Below are positions 1 to 8,574 of a DNA stretch of 64,000 nt, one piece after another (the stretch's first letter is position 1; every line of letters starts with the position of its first letter). The notes under the pieces are model-generated. The model did no database searches and was not told the DNA's origin. It was given only the letters and a program-made list of their open reading frames with translations. The stretch comes from JAGPDF01 sp052035735 (lineage in GTDB: Bacteria; Acidobacteriota; Thermoanaerobaculia; Multivoradales; JAGPDF01), in assembly GCA_052035735.1 (NCBI GenBank), contig JBPOHI010000028.1, forward strand, positions 1 to 64,000, given 5' to 3'. The position numbers and the translations under genes were made by a program.

Positions 1-188
1 CGCTGCCGCGCGACGTCGCGCCCGGCGAGACGGTCGACCTCGAGCTCGAGATCGCGACGCCGAAGAAACCCGGCGAGTACATCCTCGAGCTCGACGCCCT
101 GCGTGAGCGTCTCGCCTGGTTCTCCGACCGCGATCCGGGCTCGACCCGCCGCCTGACCATCACCGTCCTGCCGTCCGACGATCGCTGA
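1..188 (+). CDS. C-terminal end of an unidentified protein (partial)
   Basis: Only the last 61 codons are inside the window; the complete reading frame begins at base 3 and stops with TGA at 186-188. The visible part is beta-rich and contains PGEYILELD followed by AWFSDRDPG. This pattern resembles the small C-terminal domain often attached to glycosyltransferases or methyltransferases in polysaccharide loci. The stop lies 6 bases before the flippase start, so the two genes are probably co-transcribed. The enzymatic part lies upstream, so no function is assigned. Confidence 0.6.
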   Translation, partial: LPRDVAPGETVDLELEIATPKKPGEYILELDALRERLAWFSDRDPGSTRRLTITVLPSDDR

Positions 189-194
189 GGCGGC

Positions 195-1664
195 GTGAGG
201 GATCGGCCGGCTCCAGGCACGGCGGCACCCGATACCTCCCGGGGTCTGCTGCGTTCGAGCGGCGCCGCGACCCTAGCGCAGTTCGTTCGGGTCGCCGCGA
301 TCCTCGCCACCCATCTCGCGCTCCGCCGCCTGATCCCACCCGCCGATTGGGGCTTGCGCGACTGGACGGAGTCGCTCTTCCTGCTGCTCGCGACGGTGCG
401 CGATCTCGGCCTCCCCAGCCACGTCGTCCGCCTGCGCCCGATTCCGCTGGGCAATCTGCTGCGCCTGCAGGCCCTATGGGGCGGAGTCCTGGGGCTGGCG
501 CTGCTCGCCGCGGCACCGTGGCTCGCCACGACTTTTCGCACGCCGCGCCCGGACGTCGCGCTGGTCCTGCAGGTGATGGTCGCCTACCTCCTGCTCGAGG
601 GCTTGGCGAGCGTCCCGCTCACCCACTTCGAGGCCGAGCTCCGCATCGGGCGCTCGCTTCTGCCGGAGCTGTCGCGGACCTTTGCGTACTGCGGTGGCGC
701 CCTTTCGCTGGCTCTCGCAGGCTGGGGAGTCTGGTCGTTCATCCTCGCCATGGTCGGCTCGCAGGCGATCTATGCCGGGCTCCTCTGGTGGCGGGCGCGA
801 CCGACGATGGCGCTGCACCTCGCCCCTGGCGGGACGCTCCCCATGCTGCGCTCGAGCGTGCCGCTGGGCAGCATCTGGCTGCTCGCCTTCGCGGTCACTT
901 ATGCCGACGCGCTGATCCTCGGCAGCCGCTTTCCCGACGCCGTCGTCGGCGGCTACATGTTCGCCTATGTCTGGGCGTTTTTCGCCTCGCGCGTCCTGCA
1001 GCAACCGATCGGCCGGGCGCTCTATCCTGCGCTGGTGCAGTTCGGCGATCGCCCGGATCAGCAGTTCCTGGCCTATCGCCTGGCGACCAAGGCGCTGCTC
1101 GCGATCGAAGTGCCGGCGGCGCTGTTTCTCTTTCTGAACGCCGATCTCGCCGTCCAGCTGCTGGGCGGCGAGCGCTACGCCGGGCAGGCCGGCCTCCTGC
1201 GTCTGCTCGCCTTCGCGCCGCTGGTCGATCCGCTCGGTCGTTTCGGCGGCGAACTTCTCGTGGCGCTGCACCGCGACCGCGACCGGATCCTCTCGCTCGT
1301 ACTTCACCTCGCCGCCCTGGTCGGTGGCGGCCTCTGGCTCTCGCAGCACTGGGGGCCGGTGGGCATGGCGTGGGCCAACTTCCTGCCGCTCGGCGCGCCG
1401 GTGCTGCTGGTGGCCCTCGCACGTGTCGATCGCGCGGGGCTCGGCGCGCTGGTTCTCGACCTGGTCGAGACCTATCTTGCGCCTGTGCCGCTTTTCGCCC
1501 TCGCCTGGTTCGCCGCGGGAGACCAGCTGTGGCTGCGGTTCGCCTTCTCGGCCGTAGCCGGGCTGGGCAGCCTCGCCTGGTTCTGGTGGCGATTCGGCGG
1601 CCGTTTCCTGGGCTTTTTCGCCCACCGCCAGCCCGTCCAGGAATCGTCCGCTCAGGATCGATAG
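195..1664 (+). CDS. Polysaccharide flippase (Wzx/MATE-like membrane protein)
   Basis: A 489-residue, highly hydrophobic protein with about 12-14 predicted membrane segments spread over its whole length, as expected for the polysaccharide-biosynthesis flippases of the MOP superfamily (Wzx/RfbX type). Such proteins move lipid-linked sugar repeat units across the inner membrane. The N-terminus (about residues 17-45) begins with the LLRSSGAATLAQFVRV pattern typical of the family's first helix. The start is GTG at 195, six bases after the preceding stop. Neighbours are sugar-nucleotide and glycosyltransferase genes, which supports O-antigen or exopolysaccharide export. Family membership is well supported; the substrate is unknown. 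Confidence 0.8.
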   Translation: MRDRPAPGTAAPDTSRGLLRSSGAATLAQFVRVAAILATHLALRRLIPPADWGLRDWTESLFLLLATVRDLGLPSHVVRLRPIPLGNLLRLQALWGGVLGLALLAAAPWLATTFRTPRPDVALVLQVMVAYLLLEGLASVPLTHFEAELRIGRSLLPELSRTFAYCGGALSLALAGWGVWSFILAMVGSQAIYAGLLWWRARPTMALHLAPGGTLPMLRSSVPLGSIWLLAFAVTYADALILGSRFPDAVVGGYMFAYVWAFFASRVLQQPIGRALYPALVQFGDRPDQQFLAYRLATKALLAIEVPAALFLFLNADLAVQLLGGERYAGQAGLLRLLAFAPLVDPLGRFGGELLVALHRDRDRILSLVLHLAALVGGGLWLSQHWGPVGMAWANFLPLGAPVLLVALARVDRAGLGALVLDLVETYLAPVPLFALAWFAAGDQLWLRFAFSAVAGLGSLAWFWWRFGGRFLGFFAHRQPVQESSAQDR

Positions 1665-1737
1665 AATGCACGCTCGGCGCGCAGCCGAGTCGACTCCAGC
1701 TGCATCACCGCAGTGCGACCGTTCGAGGATGACCGCG

Positions 1738-2853
1738 ATGAGCGACTTCAACTGGCAAGGCAAGCGAGTCCTGATCACCGGCCACACCGGCTTCAAGGGG
1801 ACCTGGCTCTGCCTCTGGATGCAGCTGCTCGCGGCGCACGTGCACGGCTACGCCCGGTTGCCGCCGACGAAGCCGAATCTCAACGACCTCACCGGCGCGA
1901 CGCTCGAGATGGACTCGACGATCGGCGACATCCGCGATTTCGACCTTCTCCAGGCTACTTTCGATCGTGTCCAACCGGAGATCGTCTTCCACCTCGCGGC
2001 ACAGCCGATCGTCCAGCTCGCCTACGAGGATCCGGTCGAGACCTTTTCGACCAACACGATGGGGACGGTGAACCTCCTCGAATGCGCCCGGCGCACACCG
2101 AGCGTCAAGTCGATCGTCGTCGTCACCAGCGACAAGTGCTACACCAACCACGAATGGCACTGGGCCTACCGCGAGAAGTCACAGCTCGGCGGCCGCGACC
2201 CGTATGCCGCCAGCAAGAGCTGCGCCGAGCTCGTCGTCCACTCCTATCGCGAGTCTTTCTTCAACCCGGAGGAGGGCGGCAAGCCGACCGCGCTGCTCGC
2301 CTCGGTACGCGCCGGCAACGTCATCGGCGGCGGCGATTGGGCGCCTTACCGGCTGGTCCCGGACATCATCGCCAACCTGCGCGAGGGCCGGCCTCTCGCC
2401 CTGCGCCATCCGCAGGCGATCCGTCCCTGGCAGCATGTGCTCGAACCTCTCCGCGGCTATCTTCAAGTGGCCGAGAATCTCTACAACGGCGATCGACAGA
2501 GCGCCGGGCCGTGGAACTTCGGGCCGGTGGACGAGGATTGCCTGCCGGTCGCGTGGCTGGCACGTGAGCTCTCCCTCAAGTGGGGCCGGGAGGTGCAGTG
2601 GGAGGCGGACCGGATCCCCCACCCGCACGAAGACACCTTCCTGAAGCTCGACTGCAGCAAGGCGCGGGCGCTCCTCGGCTGGGCCCCCGTCCTGCGCCTC
2701 GCGGACGGGTTGGAGTGGATCACGGACTGGTACCAGGCGATGGACGCCGGCGCCGACATGCGTGCCGTGACCCTGGCGCAGATCGAGCGCTACCGCACGC
2801 TCGCCGCCGGGCGCTCCGACCGGACCCTCAACGCCGCACTGGCGTCGGTCTAG
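1738..2853 (+). CDS. rfbG: CDP-glucose 4,6-dehydratase
   Basis: An extended short-chain dehydrogenase of 371 residues. It shows the NAD-binding motif ITGHTGFKGTWL near the N-terminus, a distinctive VTSDKCYTN segment and the YAASK catalytic Tyr/Lys pair. GHTGFKGTWL and SDKCYTN are diagnostic of CDP-glucose 4,6-dehydratase, which makes CDP-4-keto-6-deoxyglucose for dideoxy- and deoxysugars. The partner enzyme, glucose-1-phosphate cytidylyltransferase, is encoded at 7732-8574. I chose ATG 1738 because GAGG lies 9 bases upstream; ATG 1729 sits immediately after that GAGG, and the frame stays open further upstream. The stop overlaps the convergent methyltransferase stop by four bases. Confidence 0.9.
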   Translation: MSDFNWQGKRVLITGHTGFKGTWLCLWMQLLAAHVHGYARLPPTKPNLNDLTGATLEMDSTIGDIRDFDLLQATFDRVQPEIVFHLAAQPIVQLAYEDPVETFSTNTMGTVNLLECARRTPSVKSIVVVTSDKCYTNHEWHWAYREKSQLGGRDPYAASKSCAELVVHSYRESFFNPEEGGKPTALLASVRAGNVIGGGDWAPYRLVPDIIANLREGRPLALRHPQAIRPWQHVLEPLRGYLQVAENLYNGDRQSAGPWNFGPVDEDCLPVAWLARELSLKWGREVQWEADRIPHPHEDTFLKLDCSKARALLGWAPVLRLADGLEWITDWYQAMDAGADMRAVTLAQIERYRTLAAGRSDRTLNAALASV

Positions 2854-3752
2854 TAGCGCTTCGCGACCGCCGGCAGGCGGCGCGGGCGGAGCCGCTTCAG
2901 CCGCTCCTTCCACTCCTTGAGCCGCAGAAAAATGGGGACAGTCCCCATTTTCCCCATTTTCTCCGGAAAAATGGGGACTGTCCCCACTTTTCGGGCGCCG
3001 TGGAAGCGGGCGAAGTAGCTCTGCTGGGGGATGCGATCGGCGGTCGCGCCGGGGATCTTGGTGGCGACGACGAAAAGGGCGACCTGCCGGGCGCCGAATC
3101 CTCCGTAGGCTAGGTGATCGAGGCAGCCCGGCGTGTAGCGGCGGATCTTCCACGGCGTCGAGTGAAAGCGGCCGCGAAACCAGTAGGGAAAGAACTCGAA
3201 GAAGTACTCGGCCTCGATGCGCCAGCCGTTCTCGGTGTAGAAGTCGTGGAAGAGCGTCGGCGAGAACATGTAGAAGCCGTGATCCACGTGGTTCGTCGAC
3301 GGCGCCATGCCGTGGATGACCCGCCCACCCTCCCTGAGCAGGGTGTGGAGGTTGGCGAACACCTGCGGCAGGTCGAAGACATGCTGGATCGTCCCGGCCT
3401 CGAACAGGGTGTCGTAGCGTCCAGCGAGGCTCGCCGGCACCGGCAGGTTGAGGTCGAAGATGTGGTCGGCGCCCTCCCAGTCCGAGACGTCGGCGCTCTC
3501 GACGCGTTCGCAGCCGAGCAGGCGAAAGAAGGAGCGGTCGTCGATGCAGCCCGCGGCGGCGAGCTCCGGCTGGTGAGAGCGCGCGACCTCGGCGAACGGC
3601 GCGAGCGCTGTCGACTGCTCGCGCGCCCAGCGCTCGATCTCCCCGTGCGACGCGTAGACCGCCATTCTTCCGAGCTCGAGGAGGCTGCCTGAAAACGGGC
3701 GCTCGCGTGCCTCGTCGAGCAGCAGCCGGGCGGTACCGCGGGGAATCCCCAT
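2850..3752 (-). CDS. Class I SAM-dependent methyltransferase with REP-derived insertion
   Basis: A 300-residue protein whose central part resembles a class I methyltransferase: YDTLFEAGTIQHVFDLPQV, then LLREGGRVIHGMAPS, as in sugar or lipid methyltransferases of surface-polysaccharide loci. The glycine-rich SAM motif near LLGCERVESADVSDW is weak, so the exact reaction is unknown. Near the C-terminus, 21 residues (KVGTVPIFPEKMGK..GTVPIF) are encoded by an in-frame palindromic repeat at 2928-2991. The gene starts at ATG 3752, overlapping the stop of the upstream epimerase (ATGA), so the two are translationally coupled. The last ~20 residues after the insertion are Arg/Lys-rich. Confidence 0.65.
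   Translation of the reverse strand: MGIPRGTARLLLDEARERPFSGSLLELGRMAVYASHGEIERWAREQSTALAPFAEVARSHQPELAAAGCIDDRSFFRLLGCERVESADVSDWEGADHIFDLNLPVPASLAGRYDTLFEAGTIQHVFDLPQVFANLHTLLREGGRVIHGMAPSTNHVDHGFYMFSPTLFHDFYTENGWRIEAEYFFEFFPYWFRGRFHSTPWKIRRYTPGCLDHLAYGGFGARQVALFVVATKIPGATADRIPQQSYFARFHGARKVGTVPIFPEKMGKMGTVPIFLRLKEWKERLKRLRPRRLPAVAKRY
2928..2991. repeat. Paired REP-like palindromes inside a coding sequence
   Basis: Two near-identical palindromes, TGGGGACAGTCCCCA at 2933-2947 and TGGGGACTGTCCCCA at 2972-2986, are arranged head to head. A-rich or T-rich flanks (AAAAA, TTTT) surround them and a CTCCGG spacer separates them. The unit is about 63-64 bases and keeps the methyltransferase frame open, encoding GTVPIF twice. 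The layout matches REP/BIME-type repeats mobilised by REP-associated tyrosine transposases. No such transposase is visible in this window. Confidence 0.8.
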
Positions 3753-4693
3753 CAGCGGCCGGAGGCGAAGGCGCCGCTCGCGAGCTCGCCGCGCAGACCG
3801 ACGATCGTGCGGTGCAGCCCCTCTTCGAGGCCCACCGTCGGGCGCCAGCCGAGGCGGGAGAGACTCTTGCCGATGTTCGCCCGGCGCACCGCTTCGAGCG
3901 GACGATCGGCGAGCGCGCCGATCTGCGGCGGCGGCGCGGCCAGGGCGTGGCAGATCTTCTCGACGATCTGGCGCACCGTCACCAGCTCGCCGCTACCCAG
4001 ATCGAACGACTCCCCCTCGACGCCAGCGGCCTCCGCGGCGGCCAACAGGCCGGCGACCACGTCATCGACGTAGATCCAGTCCACCGGTCGCGCGCCGCTC
4101 GAGAGCCGCGGCGCCTCACCGCGCAGCGCCGAGAGGATGGAGTAGGGCACGACCTTGGTGTGGTCGACCTGCCCCGGTCCATAGACCATGAAAATCCTGG
4201 CGCTGACCACCGGCGTGCCGTAGAGGGAGTGAAAGAAGCGGGCGTAGAGCGTCGCCGCCGCCTTGGCGACCGCATACGGTGAGCCCGGAGCCTCGATCGC
4301 GTTGCGCTCCGGCTCTTCCATCGAGCCGGCGACGACGATCCGTCGGCAGAGTCCCGCCGGAGCGGCGCTCGCCGCGGCGAGCAGCCGGACCGTGCTCTCG
4401 AGGTTGGCCTGGAACGCCGGCAGGACGTACTCGAGCTCGCGCCGGCCGGTGACCAGGCTCGCCAGGTGGAAGACGATCTCCGGACGGGCACCTTCGATCA
4501 GGCGCTCGCATTCGCCGGCGACGGCCAAGTCCGTCTGCCACCAGCGCAGGTTCGGCGATTCGGCCGCCTGCGGCCGCCGGGAGACTGCGTCGACGCGGCA
4601 ACCCGCCGCGAGCAGGGCGCGGACGAGGTGGGCGCCAAGAAAGCCGGAGGCGCCGGTGACGAGAACGGGAACGGGCTGCAAGGGCGAAATCAT
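3752..4693 (-). CDS. NAD-dependent epimerase/dehydratase
   Basis: A 313-residue extended SDR protein. The N-terminal Rossmann motif is VTGASGFLGAHL, followed by FHLASLV, and the catalytic motif is SPYAVAK (Tyr-x3-Lys). The segment VYGPGQVDHTKVVPYSI and the later YVDDVV are typical of nucleotide-sugar epimerases and reductases. Exact substrate specificity cannot be read from the sequence; UDP- or CDP-sugar modification fits the locus. The start is ATG 4693, just inside the divergent gap to the glycosyltransferase at 4741. It forms a two-gene minus-strand operon with the methyltransferase and is probably transcribed from the 47-base divergent interval. Confidence 0.8.
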   Translation of the reverse strand: MISPLQPVPVLVTGASGFLGAHLVRALLAAGCRVDAVSRRPQAAESPNLRWWQTDLAVAGECERLIEGARPEIVFHLASLVTGRRELEYVLPAFQANLESTVRLLAAASAAPAGLCRRIVVAGSMEEPERNAIEAPGSPYAVAKAAATLYARFFHSLYGTPVVSARIFMVYGPGQVDHTKVVPYSILSALRGEAPRLSSGARPVDWIYVDDVVAGLLAAAEAAGVEGESFDLGSGELVTVRQIVEKICHALAAPPPQIGALADRPLEAVRRANIGKSLSRLGWRPTVGLEEGLHRTIVGLRGELASGAFASGR

Positions 4694-4740
4694 ACGGCAA
4701 AGCCGGCGCGGCAAACCGCTGTGATACCTTGCCAGCCTGC

Positions 4741-5976
4741 ATGCGTGGAAGTGCCCTCGCCGGCCGCGGCCGGCGTTTCTTCGAGCGGCTGTCGCGACGG
4801 ATCCGGCGGATCGAAAGCCGGGTAGTGTCGCTCGCGCCGGCTCAGGCCAGCACCCGCCCGGCCGCGCGGCCGGGCGGTCGAGCGCTCTTCTCCTACATCC
4901 TGGATCCGTTCCTGCTCCCGCCGGGGAGCGCCGAGCCGCACTCGCATACCCACTTCTGGGAGTCGCGCGAGATCGGCCGGCTGCTCGTCGAACTCGGCTT
5001 CGAGCTCGACGTGGTGCACTGGACGAACCGGACCTTTCGGCCTGCGCAGGGCTACGACCTCTTCGTCGACGTCCGCCTGAACCTCGAGCGTCTGGGCCCA
5101 CTCCTGGGACCCGACTGCCTCAAGCTGATGCACATCGAAACGGCGCACTGTAACTTCTACAATCCGGCGCAGCGGCAGCGGTTGGCGGCGCTCGCCCAAC
5201 GCCGCGGCATCCACCTCGCCCCCTACAAGCTGCTCGAGCCGAACGGCGCCATCGAACACGCGGACGCGGCGACGATCCTCGGCAACCGGGCCACCCAGGC
5301 GACCTACGCCCACGCCGGCAAGCCGCTCTGGCCGGTACCGATCTCGCAGCCATTTCTCTATCCGTTTCCTGCCGCGAAGGACTATGCGGCGGCGCGCCGC
5401 CGGTTCCTCTGGTTCGGCAGCGGCGGGCTGCTGCACAAGGGGCTCGACCGCGTGCTCGAAGTCTTCGCCGGCCTGCCCGATCTCGAACTGACCGTGCTCG
5501 GGCCGATCGACCGCGAGCCCGAGTTCTCGCGCGCCTTCGCGCGCGAGCTCTACCGCACGCCGAACATTCACACGCACGGCTGGATCGACGTCGCGACGCC
5601 GGAGTTTCTGGCCATCGCCCAGCGTCACCTGGCGCTGGTCTACCCCTCGTGCTCGGAGGGCCAGAACGGCGGCGCGATCACCTGCATGCACGCCGGGCTC
5701 ATTCCGGTGCTGTCGCGCGAGAGCGGCGTCGACCTCGACCCGGACTATGGCGTCGAGCTGCTCTCTTCGTCGATCGAGGAGATCCGCGGGCGAGTGCTCG
5801 AGCTCGCCGCGCGTCCGCCCGAGGACCTCGCGGCGATGAGCCGGGCCGGCTGGGAGTGGGTGCGCGCCCACCATACCCGCGACCGGTTCTCCCGGACGTA
5901 CCGTCTCGCCCTGCTCGAGATCCTCGGACGTTTCCGCCCGGCGCTCGCCCGATCGGTTCGCGAGCGCGGCGCATGA
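4741..5976 (+). CDS. GT-B fold glycosyltransferase
   Basis: About 411 residues. The C-terminal half has the glycosyltransferase group 1 pattern: RFLWFGSGGLLHKGLDRVLE (a donor-side GxxxxKG-like loop), LTVLGPI, and the acceptor/donor segment YPSCSEGQNGG followed by CMHAGLIPVLSRESGVD. These match GT4-type retaining transferases, with the E of SEGQ in the usual EX7E region. The N-terminal half (HSHTHFWESREI) is less conserved. Start choice is uncertain: ATG 4741 is used, though TTG 4729 in frame is possible. Its TGA overlaps the ATG of the PIG-L gene, so the two are co-translated. Confidence 0.75.
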   Translation: MRGSALAGRGRRFFERLSRRIRRIESRVVSLAPAQASTRPAARPGGRALFSYILDPFLLPPGSAEPHSHTHFWESREIGRLLVELGFELDVVHWTNRTFRPAQGYDLFVDVRLNLERLGPLLGPDCLKLMHIETAHCNFYNPAQRQRLAALAQRRGIHLAPYKLLEPNGAIEHADAATILGNRATQATYAHAGKPLWPVPISQPFLYPFPAAKDYAAARRRFLWFGSGGLLHKGLDRVLEVFAGLPDLELTVLGPIDREPEFSRAFARELYRTPNIHTHGWIDVATPEFLAIAQRHLALVYPSCSEGQNGGAITCMHAGLIPVLSRESGVDLDPDYGVELLSSSIEEIRGRVLELAARPPEDLAAMSRAGWEWVRAHHTRDRFSRTYRLALLEILGRFRPALARSVRERGA

Positions 5977-6797
5977 GCGCCTCGCGCGCTTCTCGCTGGC
6001 TCTACCTGTCGCCGCATCTCGACGACGTCGCGCTCTCCTGCGGCGGACAGATCGCGCAAGCGACCGGCGCCGGAGTGGCGGTCGACATCGTCACCCTCTT
6101 CGCCGGCGACGAACCCGGTCCGGACCACCCAGCCGCATCGCCGCTGGTGGAGCGGATTTATGCGCTCTGGGACCTCGCCGCCGGCGAGGTCATGGCAACG
6201 CGTCGCGGTGAGGATCTCGCCGCCTGTCGCGTCCTCGCGGCACAGCCGCGGCACTGGGAGCTCCAGGAGGCGATCCACCGCCGGGCGGAGCCCGGCGGCG
6301 AAGCGCTCTACCCGACGCTCGAGCGGCTCTTCGGCAAGATCGCACAGCAGGAGGAGCCCCTCGTCGCTCGCCTCGCCGAACGACTCGCCGCCATCCCCGG
6401 TGCCGCGGACTGCGCCAGGGTCGTCGCTCCGCTCGGCGTCGGCGGCCATGTCGATCATCGCATCGTACGGGCCGCCGCCGAGCGCGCCTTCGGCGGAGCG
6501 CTGCTCTACTACGAGGAGTTTCCCTACATCGTCTGGAAGCCCTTCGCGCTCCTCCGCGCCGGCATCTTCGGACGCTCCTGGAGCGCCCTGCGGCAGCCGC
6601 TCGCGGCCGGCGAAATTGCCGCGCGGATCGCTGCGATCGCCTGCTACGCTTCGCAGGTGACGCCGCTCTTCCGTTCCCCAGATCGCATCGGCCGCCTGGT
6701 CGGACGGCACGTCCGGCGCGCGGGCGGTGAACGCCTTTGGCGGCGACTCGAAGCCCGCGGAGCCCAGTCGTTCGCCGCCAGCGGAGTGGTGGAGTGA
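5973..6797 (+). CDS. PIG-L/LmbE family deacetylase
   Basis: A 274-residue zinc hydrolase of the PIG-L (LmbE) family. The signature SPHLDDVALSCGG near the N-terminus provides the His-x-Asp-Asp zinc/base residues, and GGHVDHRIV in the middle provides the second histidine group. Such enzymes remove N-acetyl groups from sugars, and here the substrate is probably an amino sugar in the polysaccharide or its precursor. The start ATG overlaps the preceding glycosyltransferase stop (ATGA), and the stop overlaps the following epimerase start (GTGA). The gene is therefore embedded in a tightly coupled operon. Confidence 0.85.
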   Translation: MSASRASRWLYLSPHLDDVALSCGGQIAQATGAGVAVDIVTLFAGDEPGPDHPAASPLVERIYALWDLAAGEVMATRRGEDLAACRVLAAQPRHWELQEAIHRRAEPGGEALYPTLERLFGKIAQQEEPLVARLAERLAAIPGAADCARVVAPLGVGGHVDHRIVRAAAERAFGGALLYYEEFPYIVWKPFALLRAGIFGRSWSALRQPLAAGEIAARIAAIACYASQVTPLFRSPDRIGRLVGRHVRRAGGERLWRRLEARGAQSFAASGVVE

Positions 6798-7735
6798 GCC
6801 GCTCCGCGAGCCTGCGCGTCGCGGTGAGCGGGGGCGCCGGATTCATCGGCAGCCATCTCTGCGAGCATCTCGCCGCCGCCGGTCACGACGTGCTGGCGAT
6901 CGACGATCTTTCGCGCGGGCGGCAGGAGAACCTCCCGCAGGGTTTTCCGCTGGAGGTTCGCGGCATCGGCGATCCGCTCCTGGGAGAGCGCCTGGCCCGC
7001 TTCGCTCCCGACGCTCTGGTACACCTCGCAGCCCAGGTCGATGCGCGACGCAGCCTCGAGGATCCGGTCTTCGACGCCCAGGTGAACATCCTCGACACCG
7101 TCCGTCTGTTCGGCGCCGCCATCGGCGCTGGCGCGCGACGGATCGTCTTCGCAAGCAGCGCCGCGGTCTACGGCGACCCGGAGGAGATTCCGACGCCCGA
7201 AGCCTCGCCCTTGGCGCCCCTGTCGCCCTATGGCGTCGCCAAACTCGCCGGCGAGGGCTATCTCGCCTACTTCGCCCGCCGGCACGGGATCGAAGGCGTC
7301 GCATTGCGCTTCGCCAACGTCTACGGTCCGCGCCAGGAGTCGGTCGGAGAGGCCGGAGTCGTGGCCGTCTTCAGCCAGCGCCTGCTCGCCGGCTCACCGG
7401 TGACCATCCACGGCGACGGCCGCCAGACGCGCGACTTCGTCTACGTCGAAGACGTCGCCCGGGCCTGTGCGCTCGCCCTCGACGGCCCTTCGGGCGTCTA
7501 CAATGTCGCCACGGGAGTCGAAACCGACGTCCGGCGCCTCCATGCGTTGCTCGCCGCGGCGCTCGCCCCGGGCAGCCAGCCGCTGCACGGACCAGCGGTC
7601 GCCGGCGAGCCGCGTCGCTCGGCGCTCGATCCGTCGCGCGCCGAGCTCGAGCTCGGCTTTCGCGCCGGGCGCGGACTGCAGGAAGGACTCCGCCGCACCG
7701 CCGACTGGTTCCAGGACCGATCGAAGGAGAGATGA
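6794..7735 (+). CDS. NAD-dependent nucleotide-sugar epimerase (GalE-like)
   Basis: A 313-residue extended SDR protein with SGGAGFIGSHL at the N-terminus, IDDLSRG (NAD ribose binding), FASSAAVYG and SPYGVAK (catalytic Tyr/Lys), then RFANVYGPRQ and DFVYVEDVA. This is the classic UDP-glucose/UDP-glucuronate 4-epimerase pattern, so interconversion of a UDP-hexose such as glucose and galactose is likely. The start is GTG 6794, overlapping the previous stop. The stop overlaps the ATG-ATG start of the cytidylyltransferase. The general family is certain; the sugar specificity is inferred. Confidence 0.85.
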   Translation: MSRSASLRVAVSGGAGFIGSHLCEHLAAAGHDVLAIDDLSRGRQENLPQGFPLEVRGIGDPLLGERLARFAPDALVHLAAQVDARRSLEDPVFDAQVNILDTVRLFGAAIGAGARRIVFASSAAVYGDPEEIPTPEASPLAPLSPYGVAKLAGEGYLAYFARRHGIEGVALRFANVYGPRQESVGEAGVVAVFSQRLLAGSPVTIHGDGRQTRDFVYVEDVARACALALDGPSGVYNVATGVETDVRRLHALLAAALAPGSQPLHGPAVAGEPRRSALDPSRAELELGFRAGRGLQEGLRRTADWFQDRSKER

Positions 7736-8574
7736 TGAACGAAGGGGGCAACGACAGAACCCGACCGGCGACTTCCGCAGCCATCGCAGCCATGCCGGTC
7801 GTGATCCTCTGCGGCGGTCAGGGCACACGCCTGCGCGAACACACCGACAACGTACCGAAGCCGATGGTCGAGATCGGCGAGCAGCCGATCCTCTGGCACA
7901 TCATGAAGCTCTACGGCATGCGCGGCTTCCGCCGCTTCGTCCTGTGCCTGGGCTACAAGGGTTGGGTGATCAAGCAGTACTTCCTGCGCTACCACGAGAT
8001 GCGGCGCGACTTCACCGTGTCGATGAAGGGCGACCCGCCCGAAGTCCGTTTCCACAACCAGATGGGAGAGGAGGATTGGCAGGTCACCTGCGCGGAGACC
8101 GGGGCCGACAGCGGCACGGGCGGACGCCTCAAGCTGGTCGAGAGCTACGTCGACGCCGAGGATTTCTGCTTCACCTACGGCGACGCCGTCGGCACCGTCG
8201 ACCTCGACGCGTTGCTTGCCTTTCATCGCGCGCAGGGCCGCATCGCCACCGTCACCGGTGTCCACCCGACCTCCCGCTACGGCGAGATGAAGGTCGCCGG
8301 CGGCCAGGTGGTCGAGTTCAACGAGAAGCCGACGGTCGCCGAGGGTGTGGTCTCGGGCGGCTTTTTCGTCTTCAATCGCCGCGTCTTCGACTACCTGGGC
8401 GACGACCCGAAGGTCTTCCTCGAGCTCGAGCCGCTGCAGAAGCTGGCGCGCGACGGCGAGCTGTCGGTTTTCGTCCACGAGGGCTTCTGGCACCCGATGG
8501 ACACGTATCGCGACTGGCTCCACCTCAACGAGCTGTGGAAGTCGGGGCGAGCGCCGTGGAAAGTCTGGGAGTGA
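7732..8574 (+). CDS. rfbF: Glucose-1-phosphate cytidylyltransferase
   Basis: A nucleotidyltransferase converting CTP and glucose-1-phosphate to CDP-glucose. The motif CGGQGTRLREHTDNVPKPMV and the following HIMKLYGMRGFRRFVLCLGYKG are highly characteristic of RfbF, as are FTYGDAVGTVD and GFWHPMDTYRD. It works with the CDP-glucose dehydratase at 1738. The family normally starts near MPVVILCGG (ATG 7792). However, an AAGGAG at 7724-7729 precedes ATG 7732/7735, so an extra 20-residue N-terminal extension (280 residues total) is likely translated. The stop overlaps the next gene (GTGA). Confidence 0.93.
   Translation: MMNEGGNDRTRPATSAAIAAMPVVILCGGQGTRLREHTDNVPKPMVEIGEQPILWHIMKLYGMRGFRRFVLCLGYKGWVIKQYFLRYHEMRRDFTVSMKGDPPEVRFHNQMGEEDWQVTCAETGADSGTGGRLKLVESYVDAEDFCFTYGDAVGTVDLDALLAFHRAQGRIATVTGVHPTSRYGEMKVAGGQVVEFNEKPTVAEGVVSGGFFVFNRRVFDYLGDDPKVFLELEPLQKLARDGELSVFVHEGFWHPMDTYRDWLHLNELWKSGRAPWKVWE

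Noticed and set aside
6727..7735. Alternative plus-strand frame opposite or overlapping the GalE-like epimerase
   Set aside because: The Arg/Pro-rich translation has no family signature, whereas the other frame carries a complete SDR pattern with coupled start and stop.
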